A stretch of DNA of 64,000 nucleotides from Pseudomonas entomophila (GTDB lineage: Bacteria > Pseudomonadota > Gammaproteobacteria > Pseudomonadales > Pseudomonadaceae), in NCBI RefSeq assembly GCF_029478665.1, contig NZ_JARPQB010000027.1, positions 1 through 64,000 of the forward strand, in the 5' to 3' direction. Each line of letters starts with the position of its first letter. The first letter of the stretch is position 1. Positions 56,204-64,000 of the stretch are shown here, piece after piece. A program made the translations under genes and the position numbers. The notes under the pieces are model-generated. The model was not told the DNA's origin. It did not search any database and saw only the letters and a program-made list of their open reading frames with translations.

Positions 56204-56238
56204 AACAGACTCAAATCCAACGCCGATCCAGCTGATCG

Positions 56239-57429
56239 TCAACGCAACCCCAAAGGCCCCGTCAAAAACTCATACAACCCCGCCGCACTCTTGCGGTAAC
56301 CATCCGCCGTCAGGTGCACCAGATCCGGCCGCGCCAACCCGCCCGCCTGCCACCCGGCGATCGAGCACGGCCCACCCATGAACCCCTGCCAATCCCAGAA
56401 CAGCGCCTTGTGCCGCTGCGCCATCTGCTTCTGGATGCGAATCACCGAAGCCAACGGCCGTGGCTGGCGCGCCGCGCAGCTGCCCGCCTTGCGCTGCTTG
56501 ATCGAATCCGGCGGCCCGACCAACAGGATCGCCGCCCGTGGCAGGTCCTTGCGCAGGTTGCTCAGCGTCGCATCCAATTGCGCCTGGTACAGCCCCAGGT
56601 CAAGCGTGTCGTCGAACGCCTCGTTGGTGCCATAGGCGAGGATCACCAGGTCCGGCGCCACCGCCTTGAGGCTGTCGCGCCAACCGGGCTGCCACTTGTC
56701 CACCACTTCAAGGCGCGCACCGTTGATGCCCAGGGTCGAGTAGGTCACGCCAGCATTCTTCTGCCCCTGGATATACCACCCCCCCAGCGCGACGCTGCCG
56801 CCCTCCACCGCCAACTGCACCGGCAGCCCGACATTGCTGAACGCCGGACTGAACCGCCACTGTCCATTGCTCGCCGGAAGCACCCGACGCTGGCCGCCGT
56901 TGGCCAGCAGCGAGGCCGAGCCACTGGACTGGTACAGCGCCGAAATCTTGTAGCGGTGGCTGTCTGGGTCACGCGCCTGGATCACCACGCTGGCGCGCTT
57001 GGCCTGGGGCAGCGACAGGTAGCCCCCGAGCGGGAACTGGCTGCTCTGCTGGTTACGCGCCGACACCAACGCCCACTGGCGCTTCTCGCTCTTGATGATC
57101 ACCCGGTCGTTGCGAATCCCCGGCACCGGCGAAGCCGGCACCAAGCCGATGCCGCCATCGCCATAACGCGCCTGCAACAAGCGACGCAGTTCACCGCTGA
57201 ACAAGTCGGCGGCAGTGTGCGAGTCGCCCAGCTGGACGATGGAAACCGGCGCCCGGCCGGCATTGCGCAACTTGCCGGCGAGCAAGGCGACATTGCCCTC
57301 CTGGCGTGCGGCCGGCGCGGCAGCAGGCCGCGCCGCAGGCTGGGCGGCCACGCTGTTGGCGCCGGTGCTGCAACCCGGCACGGCGCTGATCAGCAGGGCC
57401 AGGCCCAGCAGGTGATGCCATTGGCGCAT
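56239..57429 (-). CDS. SGNH-fold lipoprotein, glycan O-acetylation/esterase partner
   Basis: 396 residues with a lipobox VPGC, so a membrane-anchored periplasmic protein. SGNH blocks: VQLGDSHTAADLF (GDS Ser), GINGA (Gly block), LAYGTNEA (Asn block) and DLVHLTADGYRKSA (Asp/His block). The internal 90-residue insertion between blocks looks like a carbohydrate-binding beta domain. Third gene of an MBOAT-SGNH-SGNH operon; 1 nt separates it from the previous stop. Could transfer or remove acetyl groups on a cell-surface glycan. Confidence 0.78.
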   Translation of the reverse strand: MRQWHHLLGLALLISAVPGCSTGANSVAAQPAARPAAAPAARQEGNVALLAGKLRNAGRAPVSIVQLGDSHTAADLFSGELRRLLQARYGDGGIGLVPASPVPGIRNDRVIIKSEKRQWALVSARNQQSSQFPLGGYLSLPQAKRASVVIQARDPDSHRYKISALYQSSGSASLLANGGQRRVLPASNGQWRFSPAFSNVGLPVQLAVEGGSVALGGWYIQGQKNAGVTYSTLGINGARLEVVDKWQPGWRDSLKAVAPDLVILAYGTNEAFDDTLDLGLYQAQLDATLSNLRKDLPRAAILLVGPPDSIKQRKAGSCAARQPRPLASVIRIQKQMAQRHKALFWDWQGFMGGPCSIAGWQAGGLARPDLVHLTADGYRKSAAGLYEFLTGPLGLR

Positions 57430-57430
57430 C

Positions 57431-58573
57431 TCAATGTCCTGTAACGGTCAGGCCCGGGAAGCTGATCAGCGACAACACTTGTTCGGCGATCATCTTCTGG
57501 CCTGTGATGGTGAAATGAATGCCGTCGTCGACCCGCACCTTGACCCGCTTGCCCTCCGAGGTCCGCACCGTGTACGAGAAACCCTCGTCGGTATAGCCAA
57601 GGATCGGGTTGGCCGAGACATAGTGCTGGCCGAACAGCGCGGTCTGTTCCTGGTACAGCCCGCTGAGGTAATTCATGGCCGTGGACAGCCGCGCCTTCTC
57701 CATATTAGGCGGGCCGACCCAGAGCACCTGCACATTGTGCTCACGGGCCTGTTCGAGGATCGCGTCGATACGGCCACGGTAGGCGACCTCCCACTCCGGC
57801 GATTTGAAGCGCAGGAACGGCTTGCCCTTGCCCTGGGGCATGTCCCAAGGGTCGTTGGGGCCGAGGAACACCACCATCAGGCGGATGTTCGGCTCGCGGT
57901 CAAGGGTTTCGGCCACGGTCTTGGGCCAGTTGAAGAAGCCTGGATAGGCCAGCCCGGTGCTCTGCTTGCTGAGGTTGACGGTGCGGATCTGGTAGCGCTT
58001 GCGCAGGCTGTTGGCCAGGTGCGGCGCCACGCCCTGCATCAGCGAGTCGCCCACCAGGAACACATCGTCGCCTGCGGCCAGGGCCGCGACCTTGCCCGGT
58101 TGCAACACGGTCGGCACAGGCGCTGGCGCGGCAACCACCGGCTGTGCGACCGGGACCGGTGCCGGGGCATGCACTGGCGCGGGTGCGTTGTGCACAGGCG
58201 GATGGGCGACTGCCGGCGGCAATGGCTTGGCCAAGGCCGCCGGGGTCTCCAGATTGACCGTCACCACCGGCACCGATTCAGGCAATACCTCGGCAGCGGG
58301 CGCCCCGGCCACCTGCTCGACCGGCTGCCACTGTTCGATCAGGCGGTCACGTTGCTCTTCCAACGCCAGGGTCAACTGCGCCCCGAAACGCCAGGCCGGC
58401 ATCTGCCCCAGCAGCGGGATTTCACAAGTCTCGTGGTACTTCTGCTGGCAATAGAGCTTGATCGAATCCTGGCTCAGCCAGAACAACAGGGCGGTGGTGA
58501 CCACGATCGCGTACAGCGCACGAGCCGCGCCCATCTGTACCTGGAACAACTGTCGGCTATCAGAAGCTTGCAT
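57431..58573 (-). CDS. Membrane-anchored SGNH (DUF459-like) protein
   Basis: 380 residues from ATG 58573. One N-terminal membrane helix (about 18-36, ALYAIVVTTALLFWL), a long Pro/Ala/Val-rich periplasmic linker (about 95-155), then a DUF459-type SGNH domain: VFLVGDSLMQGVAPHL, STGLAYPGFFNWPK, VVFLGPNDPWDM and DDGIHFTITGQKMIA. Overlaps the MBOAT gene by 14 bp. Likely accepts acetyl groups exported by the MBOAT protein. Confidence 0.8.
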   Translation of the reverse strand: MQASDSRQLFQVQMGAARALYAIVVTTALLFWLSQDSIKLYCQQKYHETCEIPLLGQMPAWRFGAQLTLALEEQRDRLIEQWQPVEQVAGAPAAEVLPESVPVVTVNLETPAALAKPLPPAVAHPPVHNAPAPVHAPAPVPVAQPVVAAPAPVPTVLQPGKVAALAAGDDVFLVGDSLMQGVAPHLANSLRKRYQIRTVNLSKQSTGLAYPGFFNWPKTVAETLDREPNIRLMVVFLGPNDPWDMPQGKGKPFLRFKSPEWEVAYRGRIDAILEQAREHNVQVLWVGPPNMEKARLSTAMNYLSGLYQEQTALFGQHYVSANPILGYTDEGFSYTVRTSEGKRVKVRVDDGIHFTITGQKMIAEQVLSLISFPGLTVTGH

Positions 58574-59963
58574 AGATGAACCCCGGCACGCCCGACTGCG
58601 AAGCAAAAATAACCAGCGACACACCGACCCCGAGCGGGATCGGGTACAGCTGCCACGGCAAGCGCTGGAACGCAGCCCCGCTCTGGCGCAACAGCGCCAG
58701 CAACAACGGGTAACTGGCCACGAACAGCACGCAGGCCAGCAGCATCACACCGGTGGCGCTGTTCAGGCCTGCCAGGCTCAGCTGTGAGATGTCACCGAGC
58801 ATCTCGACCGCACCGTCCAACGTCGGGCTACGGAAGAAGATCCAGGCGAACGCCACGTAGTGGAACGTCATCAAGCGTGCCAGCAGACCGGCACCGGGCA
58901 GGCGCTCGAAGCCCGGCAACAGCTGGTTGAACAGCTTGGAGATGGCCAGGCCCACGCCATGCAGCGCGCCCCAGATGATGAAATTAACGCTCGCCCCGTG
59001 CCACAGGCCGGACACCAGCATCGCCAGCAGCATGTTCAGGTTCCCGCGCCACACGCCCTTGCGGTTGCCACCCAGCGGGATGTAGACGTAGTCACGGATG
59101 AAGCGCGACAGGCTGATGTGCCAGCGCCCCCAGAATTCCTTGAGATTGTGCGCGGCGTAGGGCGCATCGAAGTTGTCCGGCAGGCGGAAACCCAGCAACA
59201 GCGCGATACCGGTCACCAGGTTGGTGTAACCGCTGAAGTTGAAGTAGATCAGGAAGCTGTAGCCATAGACGCTCAGCAGCACCTGCTCAGGCGTGGCGCT
59301 GCCGGGCGTGTCGAACACCGGGTCGACCCACTCGCTGCCGAGCCAGGCACTGAGGAAGAACAGCTTGACCACCGCCATGGCGATCAGACCCAGGGCACGC
59401 TGCGGCTCCAGCACCTGACGCATGGCCTGCGGGCGGATCTGCGGCAGCATGTGCAGGGCGCGGTTGACCGGGCCGGCCACCAGGCTGGGGAAGAATGCCA
59501 GGTACAGGGCCAGGTCCAGCGGCGCGGCGGGCGCCAGCTCGCGGCGGCTGATCGACACCAGGTAGCTGACCGAATGGAAGGCGTAGAACGACAGTCCGAT
59601 CGGCACCAGCACTTCCAGTAATGGCAGCGACACCTCGAGCCCGGCACTGGCCAGCGCGCCCTGGATCCCGCCGACGAAGAATTCCTGGTACTTGAACAGG
59701 TAGAAACAGCCCAGCACCAGGGTCAGCAGCAGGACGCCGTTGAACCAGCGCCCGGGATGGCGGCCGGCCAACAACCCGAGCAGGTACACCAGCGCGCTGT
59801 AACCCAGCAGGATGTACAGCGATTGCAGGCTGAAACTCGCCACCAGGCCGTAACTGGCCGCCAGCAGCAGCAGGTTCTGCAACCGCGCGCTCCAGCACAG
59901 GCACCAATAAAGCATGAAGAACAGCGTGAAGCAGAGGCCGAATTCGATCGAAAGGAAACTCAC
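58560..59963 (-). CDS. MBOAT family O-acyltransferase, AlgI-like
   Basis: 467 residues from GTG 59963; no ATG fits the hydrophobic N-terminus (SFLSIEFGLCFTLFFMLYW). About 10 membrane segments. AlgI hallmark LKEFWGRWHISLSRFIRDYV, YIPLGGNRKG, and the catalytic His in VSGLWHGASVNF. Such proteins move acetyl groups across the inner membrane to SGNH partners. No polysaccharide synthase is adjacent, so the modified glycan is not identified; alginate-specific genes are absent. Confidence 0.88.
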   Translation of the reverse strand: MSFLSIEFGLCFTLFFMLYWCLCWSARLQNLLLLAASYGLVASFSLQSLYILLGYSALVYLLGLLAGRHPGRWFNGVLLLTLVLGCFYLFKYQEFFVGGIQGALASAGLEVSLPLLEVLVPIGLSFYAFHSVSYLVSISRRELAPAAPLDLALYLAFFPSLVAGPVNRALHMLPQIRPQAMRQVLEPQRALGLIAMAVVKLFFLSAWLGSEWVDPVFDTPGSATPEQVLLSVYGYSFLIYFNFSGYTNLVTGIALLLGFRLPDNFDAPYAAHNLKEFWGRWHISLSRFIRDYVYIPLGGNRKGVWRGNLNMLLAMLVSGLWHGASVNFIIWGALHGVGLAISKLFNQLLPGFERLPGAGLLARLMTFHYVAFAWIFFRSPTLDGAVEMLGDISQLSLAGLNSATGVMLLACVLFVASYPLLLALLRQSGAAFQRLPWQLYPIPLGVGVSLVIFASQSGVPGFIYASF

Positions 59964-60133
59964 AACGTAGTCCGTTACGTGACATCAGGGAGGGAGGCGG
60001 CTGGCCCGCGGGCCAGAGCGCGCGGATTATGGCAGAGGGCCTGCACCCTCACAATGCGGCTATCGCACAGAATGCAAGATGGTTCGCCGCAGACAAATGC
60101 AACAAAATGCGACGAACGAGAGGCCCGGGCAAT

Positions 60134-60162
60134 TTGCTCCCCCTGCCCCGCTCTGCTAGTGT
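60134..60162 (+). promoter_or_regulatory. Possible sigma-70 promoter of xseB-ispA
   Basis: TTGCTC, 17-bp spacer, TAGTGT, ending 33 nt before xseB. Moderate match only. The rest of the 232-bp divergent gap contains no other recognisable element. Confidence 0.4.
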
Positions 60163-60195
60163 CGCGCCGTTCTGAATACCACCGAGACCGTCGCC

Positions 60196-60438
60196 ATGGC
60201 CCGCAAAAAAGCCTCCATCGATTTCGAACAGTCCCTCGCCGACCTGCAAGCCCTGGTCGAGCGCCTGGAGAACGGCGAGTTGTCGCTGGAAGAGTCGCTG
60301 GCCGCCTTCGAGCAAGGCATCGCCCTGACCCGCGATTGCCAGGGCGCCCTGGCCCAGGCCGAACAGAAGGTGCAGATCCTGCTGGAGCGTGACGGCGAAC
60401 TGGCTGCCCAGCCGTTCGACGCGGAGCCCGAGGCATGA
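60196..60438 (+). CDS. xseB: Exodeoxyribonuclease VII small subunit
   Basis: 80 residues, standard XseB length. Pattern [20 protein letters not shown] and [17 protein letters not shown]. With XseA it degrades single-stranded DNA to oligonucleotides. ATGA overlap with ispA; the xseB-ispA-dxs order is common in proteobacteria. Confidence 0.94.
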   Translation: MARKKASIDFEQSLADLQALVERLENGELSLEESLAAFEQGIALTRDCQGALAQAEQKVQILLERDGELAAQPFDAEPEA

Positions 60439-61322
60439 TCGCCCAGTACCAGCAAAGCGCCCAGGCGCGGGTCGACGCCGCTCTAGAACCGCTGTTCCAG
60501 GCCCCGTCGAAAGAGCTCGAACGCCTTTATGCCGCCATGCGCTACAGCGTGATGAACGGCGGCAAGCGCGTGCGCCCGCTGCTGGCCTATGCAGCCTGCG
60601 AGGCGCTGGGTGCCCCGGCCGAACAGGCCAACGGCGCCGCCTGCGCGGTGGAACTGATCCACGCCTACTCGCTGGTCCACGACGACCTGCCGGCGATGGA
60701 CGACGATGACCTGCGCCGCGGCCAGCCGACCACCCACAAGGCCTTCGACGAGGCTTGCGCCATCCTTGCCGGCGACGGCCTGCAGAGCCTGGCCTTCAGC
60801 GCCCTGCTCGACCCGCGCCTGAGTTCGCAGGCCGACGGTATCCGCCTGCAGATGGTCCAGGCCCTGGCCAAGGCCGCCGGCCCCGCTGGCATGGTCGGCG
60901 GCCAGGCCATCGACCTGGGCTCGGTGGGCGTCAAGCTCGACCAGCAGGCCTTGGAATACATGCACCGGCACAAGACCGGCGCGCTGATCGAAGCCAGCGT
61001 GCGCCTTGGTGCCCTGGCCAGCGCCCGCGCCGAGCCGGCCCAGCTCGATGCCCTGCAAATTTATGCGCAGGCCATCGGCCTGGCCTTCCAGGTGCAGGAC
61101 GACATCCTCGACGTGGAGAGCGACACCGCCACCCTGGGCAAGCGCCAGGGCGCCGACATCGCCCGCGACAAGCCAACCTACCCGGCGCTGCTGGGGCTGG
61201 AAGCGGCCAAGGCCTATGCCCTGGAACTGCGCGACCAGGCACTGGCGGCGCTGCAAGGCTTTGGCGAGAACGCCGAGCCGCTGCGGGCGCTGGCCCGCTA
61301 CATCGTCGAACGCCGCCACTAA
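60435..61322 (+). CDS. ispA: Farnesyl diphosphate synthase IspA
   Basis: 295 residues, trans-prenyltransferase. First Asp-rich motif [16 protein letters not shown] near 84-98, second [12 protein letters not shown] near 215-227, plus GGKRVRPLL. It condenses IPP with DMAPP/GPP to FPP for ubiquinone and undecaprenyl lipids. Start overlaps xseB. Confidence 0.95.
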   Translation: MIAQYQQSAQARVDAALEPLFQAPSKELERLYAAMRYSVMNGGKRVRPLLAYAACEALGAPAEQANGAACAVELIHAYSLVHDDLPAMDDDDLRRGQPTTHKAFDEACAILAGDGLQSLAFSALLDPRLSSQADGIRLQMVQALAKAAGPAGMVGGQAIDLGSVGVKLDQQALEYMHRHKTGALIEASVRLGALASARAEPAQLDALQIYAQAIGLAFQVQDDILDVESDTATLGKRQGADIARDKPTYPALLGLEAAKAYALELRDQALAALQGFGENAEPLRALARYIVERRH

Positions 61323-61336
61323 GGCCTGAGATACAT

Positions 61337-61455
61337 CCTGTAGGAGCGGCCTCGTGCCGCGATAGGGCCGCAAAGCGGCCCCGCCGTTTTTGCGTCAACG
61401 CTGGAATCCTGGGGCTGCTGCGCAACCCTTTCGCGGCACAAGGCCGCTCCTACAG
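61337..61455. repeat. REP pair (GTAGGAGCGGC type)
   Basis: CTGTAGGAGCGGCCTCGTG and the inverse AAGGCCGCTCCTACAGG with GGGCCGCAAAGCGGCCC between. Separates ispA from dxs. Confidence 0.85.
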
Positions 61456-61556
61456 GATCCGCCTCGCATTAAGCGCCCTGCACACCCGTCCGAATGGGCA
61501 GCTTTTCCCACAATGGGGTAAACTGCCGCGTCTTCACACCTATAACGACACGCCTG

Positions 61557-63452
61557 ATGCCCACGACGTTTCAAGAGATCCCCCGCGAACGCCCGGTCAC
61601 GCCGTTGCTGGACCGCGCCGACACGCCCGCCGGCCTGCGCCGCCTGGCCGAAGCCGACCTGGAGACCCTGGCCGACGAGCTGCGCCAGGACCTGCTCTAT
61701 ACCGTGGGGCAGACCGGTGGGCATTTCGGTGCGGGCCTGGGCGTCATCGAGCTGACGATCGCCCTGCACTACGTCTTCGACACCCCGGATGACCGGCTGG
61801 TGTGGGACGTCGGCCACCAGGCCTACCCGCACAAAATCCTGACGGGCCGCCGCGACCGCATGCTCAGCCTGCGCCAGAAGGACGGCATCGCCGCCTTCCC
61901 GCGCCGCAGCGAGAGCGAGTACGACACCTTCGGTGTCGGCCACTCCAGCACCTCGATCAGCGCCGCCCTGGGGATGGCCATCGCCGCCCGCCTGCAGAAC
62001 GATCCGCGCAAGTCGATCGCCGTGATCGGCGACGGCGCGCTGACCGCCGGCATGGCCTTCGAGGCGCTGAACCATGCGCAGGAAGTGGATGCCAACATGC
62101 TGGTCATCCTCAACGACAACGACATGTCGATCTCGCGCAACGTCGGTGGCCTGTCGAACTACCTGGCCAAGATCCTCTCCAGCCGCACCTACGCGAGCAT
62201 GCGCGAAGGCAGCAAGAAAGTGCTGTCGCGCCTGCCCGGCGCCTGGGAAATCGCCCGCCGCACCGAAGAGTACGCCAAGGGCATGCTGGTGCCCGGCACC
62301 CTGTTCGAAGAGCTGGGCTGGAACTACATCGGCCCGATCGACGGCCACGACCTGCCCACGCTGATCGCCACGCTGCGCAACATGCGCGACCTCAAGGGCC
62401 CGCAGTTCCTGCATGTGGTCACCAAGAAAGGCAAGGGCTTCGCCCCGGCCGAAGTCGACCCGATCGGCTACCACGCCATCACCAAGCTGGAGCCAGCCGA
62501 CAAGCCGGTCACGCCGAAAAAACCGAGCGGCCCGAAGTACTCCGCCGTGTTCGGCCAGTGGCTGTGCGACATGGCCGCCGCCGACAACCGCCTGGTGGGT
62601 ATCACCCCGGCGATGAAGGAAGGCTCGGACCTGGTCGACTTCAGCGAACGCTACCCCGAGCGCTACTTCGACGTCGCCATCGCCGAACAGCATGCGGTCA
62701 CCTTTGCCGCAGGCATGGCCTGCGAAGGCGCCAAGCCGGTGGTGGCGATCTATTCCACCTTCCTGCAACGCGCCTATGACCAACTGATCCACGACGTGGC
62801 GGTGCAGGACCTGGACGTGCTGTTCGCCATCGACCGCGCCGGCCTGGTCGGCGAGGACGGCCCGACCCACGCTGGCGCCTACGACCTGTCGTACCTGCGC
62901 TGCATCCCCGGCATGCTGGTGATGACCCCGAGCGACGAGAACGAGTTGCGCAAGATGCTCAGCACCGGCCACCACTACAAAGGCCCGGCCGCCGTGCGCT
63001 ACCCACGCGGCACCGGCCCGAATGCGCCGATCAGTGGCGACCTGGAGCCGTTGGAAATCGGCAAGGGCGTGGTCCGCCGCCAGGGCAGCAAGGTCGCCTT
63101 GCTGGTGTTCGGCGTGCAATTGACCGAGGCCCTGCAAGTGGCAGAGCAGATCGGCGCCACCGTGGTCGACATGCGTTTCGTCAAGCCGCTGGACGAGGCG
63201 CTGGTGCTGGAGATGGCCGCCAGCCACGAACTGCTGGTGACCCTCGAGGAGAACGCCATCATGGGCGGCGCAGGCGCCGCCGTCGGCGAGTTCCTGGCCC
63301 GCGAGGGCGTGGTCAAGCCGCTGCTGCACCTGGGCCTGCCGGATATCTACGTCGAGCATGCCAAGCCTGCGCAGATGCTGGCCGAGTGCGGGCTGGATGC
63401 GGCCGGGATCGAAGCCTCGGTCAAGGCCCGCATGGCCAAGCTCGGTCTGTAA
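61557..63452 (+). CDS. dxs: 1-deoxy-D-xylulose-5-phosphate synthase
   Basis: 631 residues from ATG 61557. TPP-dependent transketolase fold: [18 protein letters not shown] motif [17 protein letters not shown] ending in NDNDMS, and PYR-domain [17 protein letters not shown]. It condenses pyruvate and glyceraldehyde 3-phosphate, the first MEP-pathway step, upstream of IspA. An earlier in-frame ATG at 61494 would add a non-conserved leader. Confidence 0.96.
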   Translation: MPTTFQEIPRERPVTPLLDRADTPAGLRRLAEADLETLADELRQDLLYTVGQTGGHFGAGLGVIELTIALHYVFDTPDDRLVWDVGHQAYPHKILTGRRDRMLSLRQKDGIAAFPRRSESEYDTFGVGHSSTSISAALGMAIAARLQNDPRKSIAVIGDGALTAGMAFEALNHAQEVDANMLVILNDNDMSISRNVGGLSNYLAKILSSRTYASMREGSKKVLSRLPGAWEIARRTEEYAKGMLVPGTLFEELGWNYIGPIDGHDLPTLIATLRNMRDLKGPQFLHVVTKKGKGFAPAEVDPIGYHAITKLEPADKPVTPKKPSGPKYSAVFGQWLCDMAAADNRLVGITPAMKEGSDLVDFSERYPERYFDVAIAEQHAVTFAAGMACEGAKPVVAIYSTFLQRAYDQLIHDVAVQDLDVLFAIDRAGLVGEDGPTHAGAYDLSYLRCIPGMLVMTPSDENELRKMLSTGHHYKGPAAVRYPRGTGPNAPISGDLEPLEIGKGVVRRQGSKVALLVFGVQLTEALQVAEQIGATVVDMRFVKPLDEALVLEMAASHELLVTLEENAIMGGAGAAVGEFLAREGVVKPLLHLGLPDIYVEHAKPAQMLAECGLDAAGIEASVKARMAKLGL

Positions 63453-63475
63453 ATCTGGGGCCGCCATGCGGCCCA

Positions 63476-63541
63476 TCGCCGGCAAAGCCGGCTCCTACAG
63501 GGATATGCGCGGTATCTGTAGGAGCCGGCTTTGCCGGCGAA
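63476..63541. repeat. REP pair (GTAGGAGCCGGC type)
   Basis: CGCCGGCAAAGCCGGCTCCTACAG and the inverse CTGTAGGAGCCGGCTTTGCC. It fills most of the 105-bp gap between dxs and the receptor gene. Confidence 0.85.
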
Positions 63542-63557
63542 CACAATCGAACGCCCT

Positions 63558-64000
63558 ATGAAGATTCCAACCCTCACCACCCTGCTCTGCCTCCCCGCCG
63601 CCGCCCTGGCCGCCGAACCCTCCCGCGATGATGCGCTCAAGCTCCCCGACGTGCTGATCAGCGCCAGCCGCCAGGTCGAGTCGCGCACTGCCACCAGCGC
63701 CGCCAACACGGTCTTCACCCGCAGCGACATCGACCGCCTGCAACCGTCCAGCGTCACCGACCTGCTCACCCGGGTGCCCGGCGTGCAAGTCGCGCCGACC
63801 GGTGGTCGCGGTAGCCTGCCCGGCATCTTCGTGCGCGGCACCAAGGCGGCCCAGACCCTGGTGCTGGTCGACGGCGTGCGCATCGCCAACGCCACCTCCG
63901 GCGACAGTGGCCTGCAGTTTCTCGACATCGACCAGATCGAGCGGGTGGAAGTGCTGCGCGGCTCGCGCTCGGCGGTGTACGGCAGCGACGCCATCGGCGG
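63558..64000 (+). CDS. btuB: BtuB-like TonB-dependent receptor, 5' part
   Basis: Partial: the first 147 codons, running off the window. Signal peptide ending near ALAAEP, TonB box DVLISASRQVE, then plug domain SSVTDLLTRVPGVQVAPTGG, PGIFVRGTKAAQTLVLVDGV and VEVLRGSRSAVYGSDAIGG, typical of vitamin B12 receptors. No room for a cobalamin riboswitch in the 105 bp upstream, most of it REP, so it is either unregulated by B12 or read from dxs. Confidence 0.8.
   Translation, partial: MKIPTLTTLLCLPAAALAAEPSRDDALKLPDVLISASRQVESRTATSAANTVFTRSDIDRLQPSSVTDLLTRVPGVQVAPTGGRGSLPGIFVRGTKAAQTLVLVDGVRIANATSGDSGLQFLDIDQIERVEVLRGSRSAVYGSDAIG

Noticed and set aside
63453-63557. Cobalamin riboswitch upstream of the BtuB-like gene
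   Set aside because: Only 105 bp are available and most are a REP pair; no B12-box sequence was seen.

Overview
The window looks like chromosome from a fluorescent Pseudomonas, most likely the P. putida group. The evidence is high G+C, a typical Pseudomonas gene set (mpl, ubiX, cmoM, exaC/eutBC, dxs-ispA-xseB, a PprAB-controlled Tad pilus locus) and many REP palindromes of the GTAGGAGCGGC and GTAGGAGCC(A/G)GC types between genes. No rRNA, complete tRNA, CRISPR array, transposase or prophage was seen.

Layout. 1-6000: a divergent thiolase / large FabG / MaoC acyl-chain module, a MazG-like gene, cmoM and two DUF4136 lipoproteins. 6224-20741: a full Flp/Tad pilus locus (tadG, tadE/F, prepilin peptidase, tadD, tadC, tadB, tadA, tadZ, rcpA, rcpC, flp) with its sensor kinase (PprA-like) and LuxR-type regulator (PprB-like). 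It is followed by a single-domain response regulator and an orphan two-partner-secretion transporter. 23111-25370: a YceK-like lipoprotein, ubiX and mpl. 25437-33122: ethanolamine catabolism, with a sigma-54 activator (eatR-like), acetaldehyde dehydrogenase, permease and eutBC. 33231-36900: GNAT, DedA, MtfA, pyrophosphatase and an XRE/S24-like regulator. 37148-42915: a four-gene cluster resembling luciferase-type fatty acid reductase (LuxE-like, a LuxC-AMP-ligase fusion, a PaaK-like ligase and a GNAT) with no luciferase, product unknown. 43272-48778: a FecA-type iron receptor with its sigma factor, FecR and a periplasmic siderophore-esterase-like protein. 48873-54269: an RNA-repair module (RlaP, RtcB, slipin) divergent from its activator RtcR. 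54311-55178: FMN riboswitch and ribB. 55274-56079: two small Pseudomonas proteins behind a long structured leader. 56239-59963: an MBOAT acyltransferase with two SGNH partners. 60196-63452: xseB-ispA-dxs. 63558-end: start of a BtuB-like receptor.

The most unusual region is 52085-52533. A near-perfect sigma-54 promoter faces the slipin-rtcB-rlaP operon. Between it and the slipin start lie about 420 nt of closely packed hairpins. One pair of hairpins is arranged like the D-arm plus anticodon-arm of a tRNA, with a 7-nt loop reading CUCCUAA. RtcR is known in Salmonella to respond to damaged tRNA, so an RNA of this shape made by the RtcR-controlled promoter deserves testing. Other points worth a look are the LuxC/LuxE-like cluster, a REP element read through as protein inside the ethanolamine regulator, and a leader with mutually exclusive pairings ahead of the DUF3077 pair.

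Starts were chosen from ribosome binding sites, overlaps and family lengths. Family names come from motif recognition only; no database search was possible.
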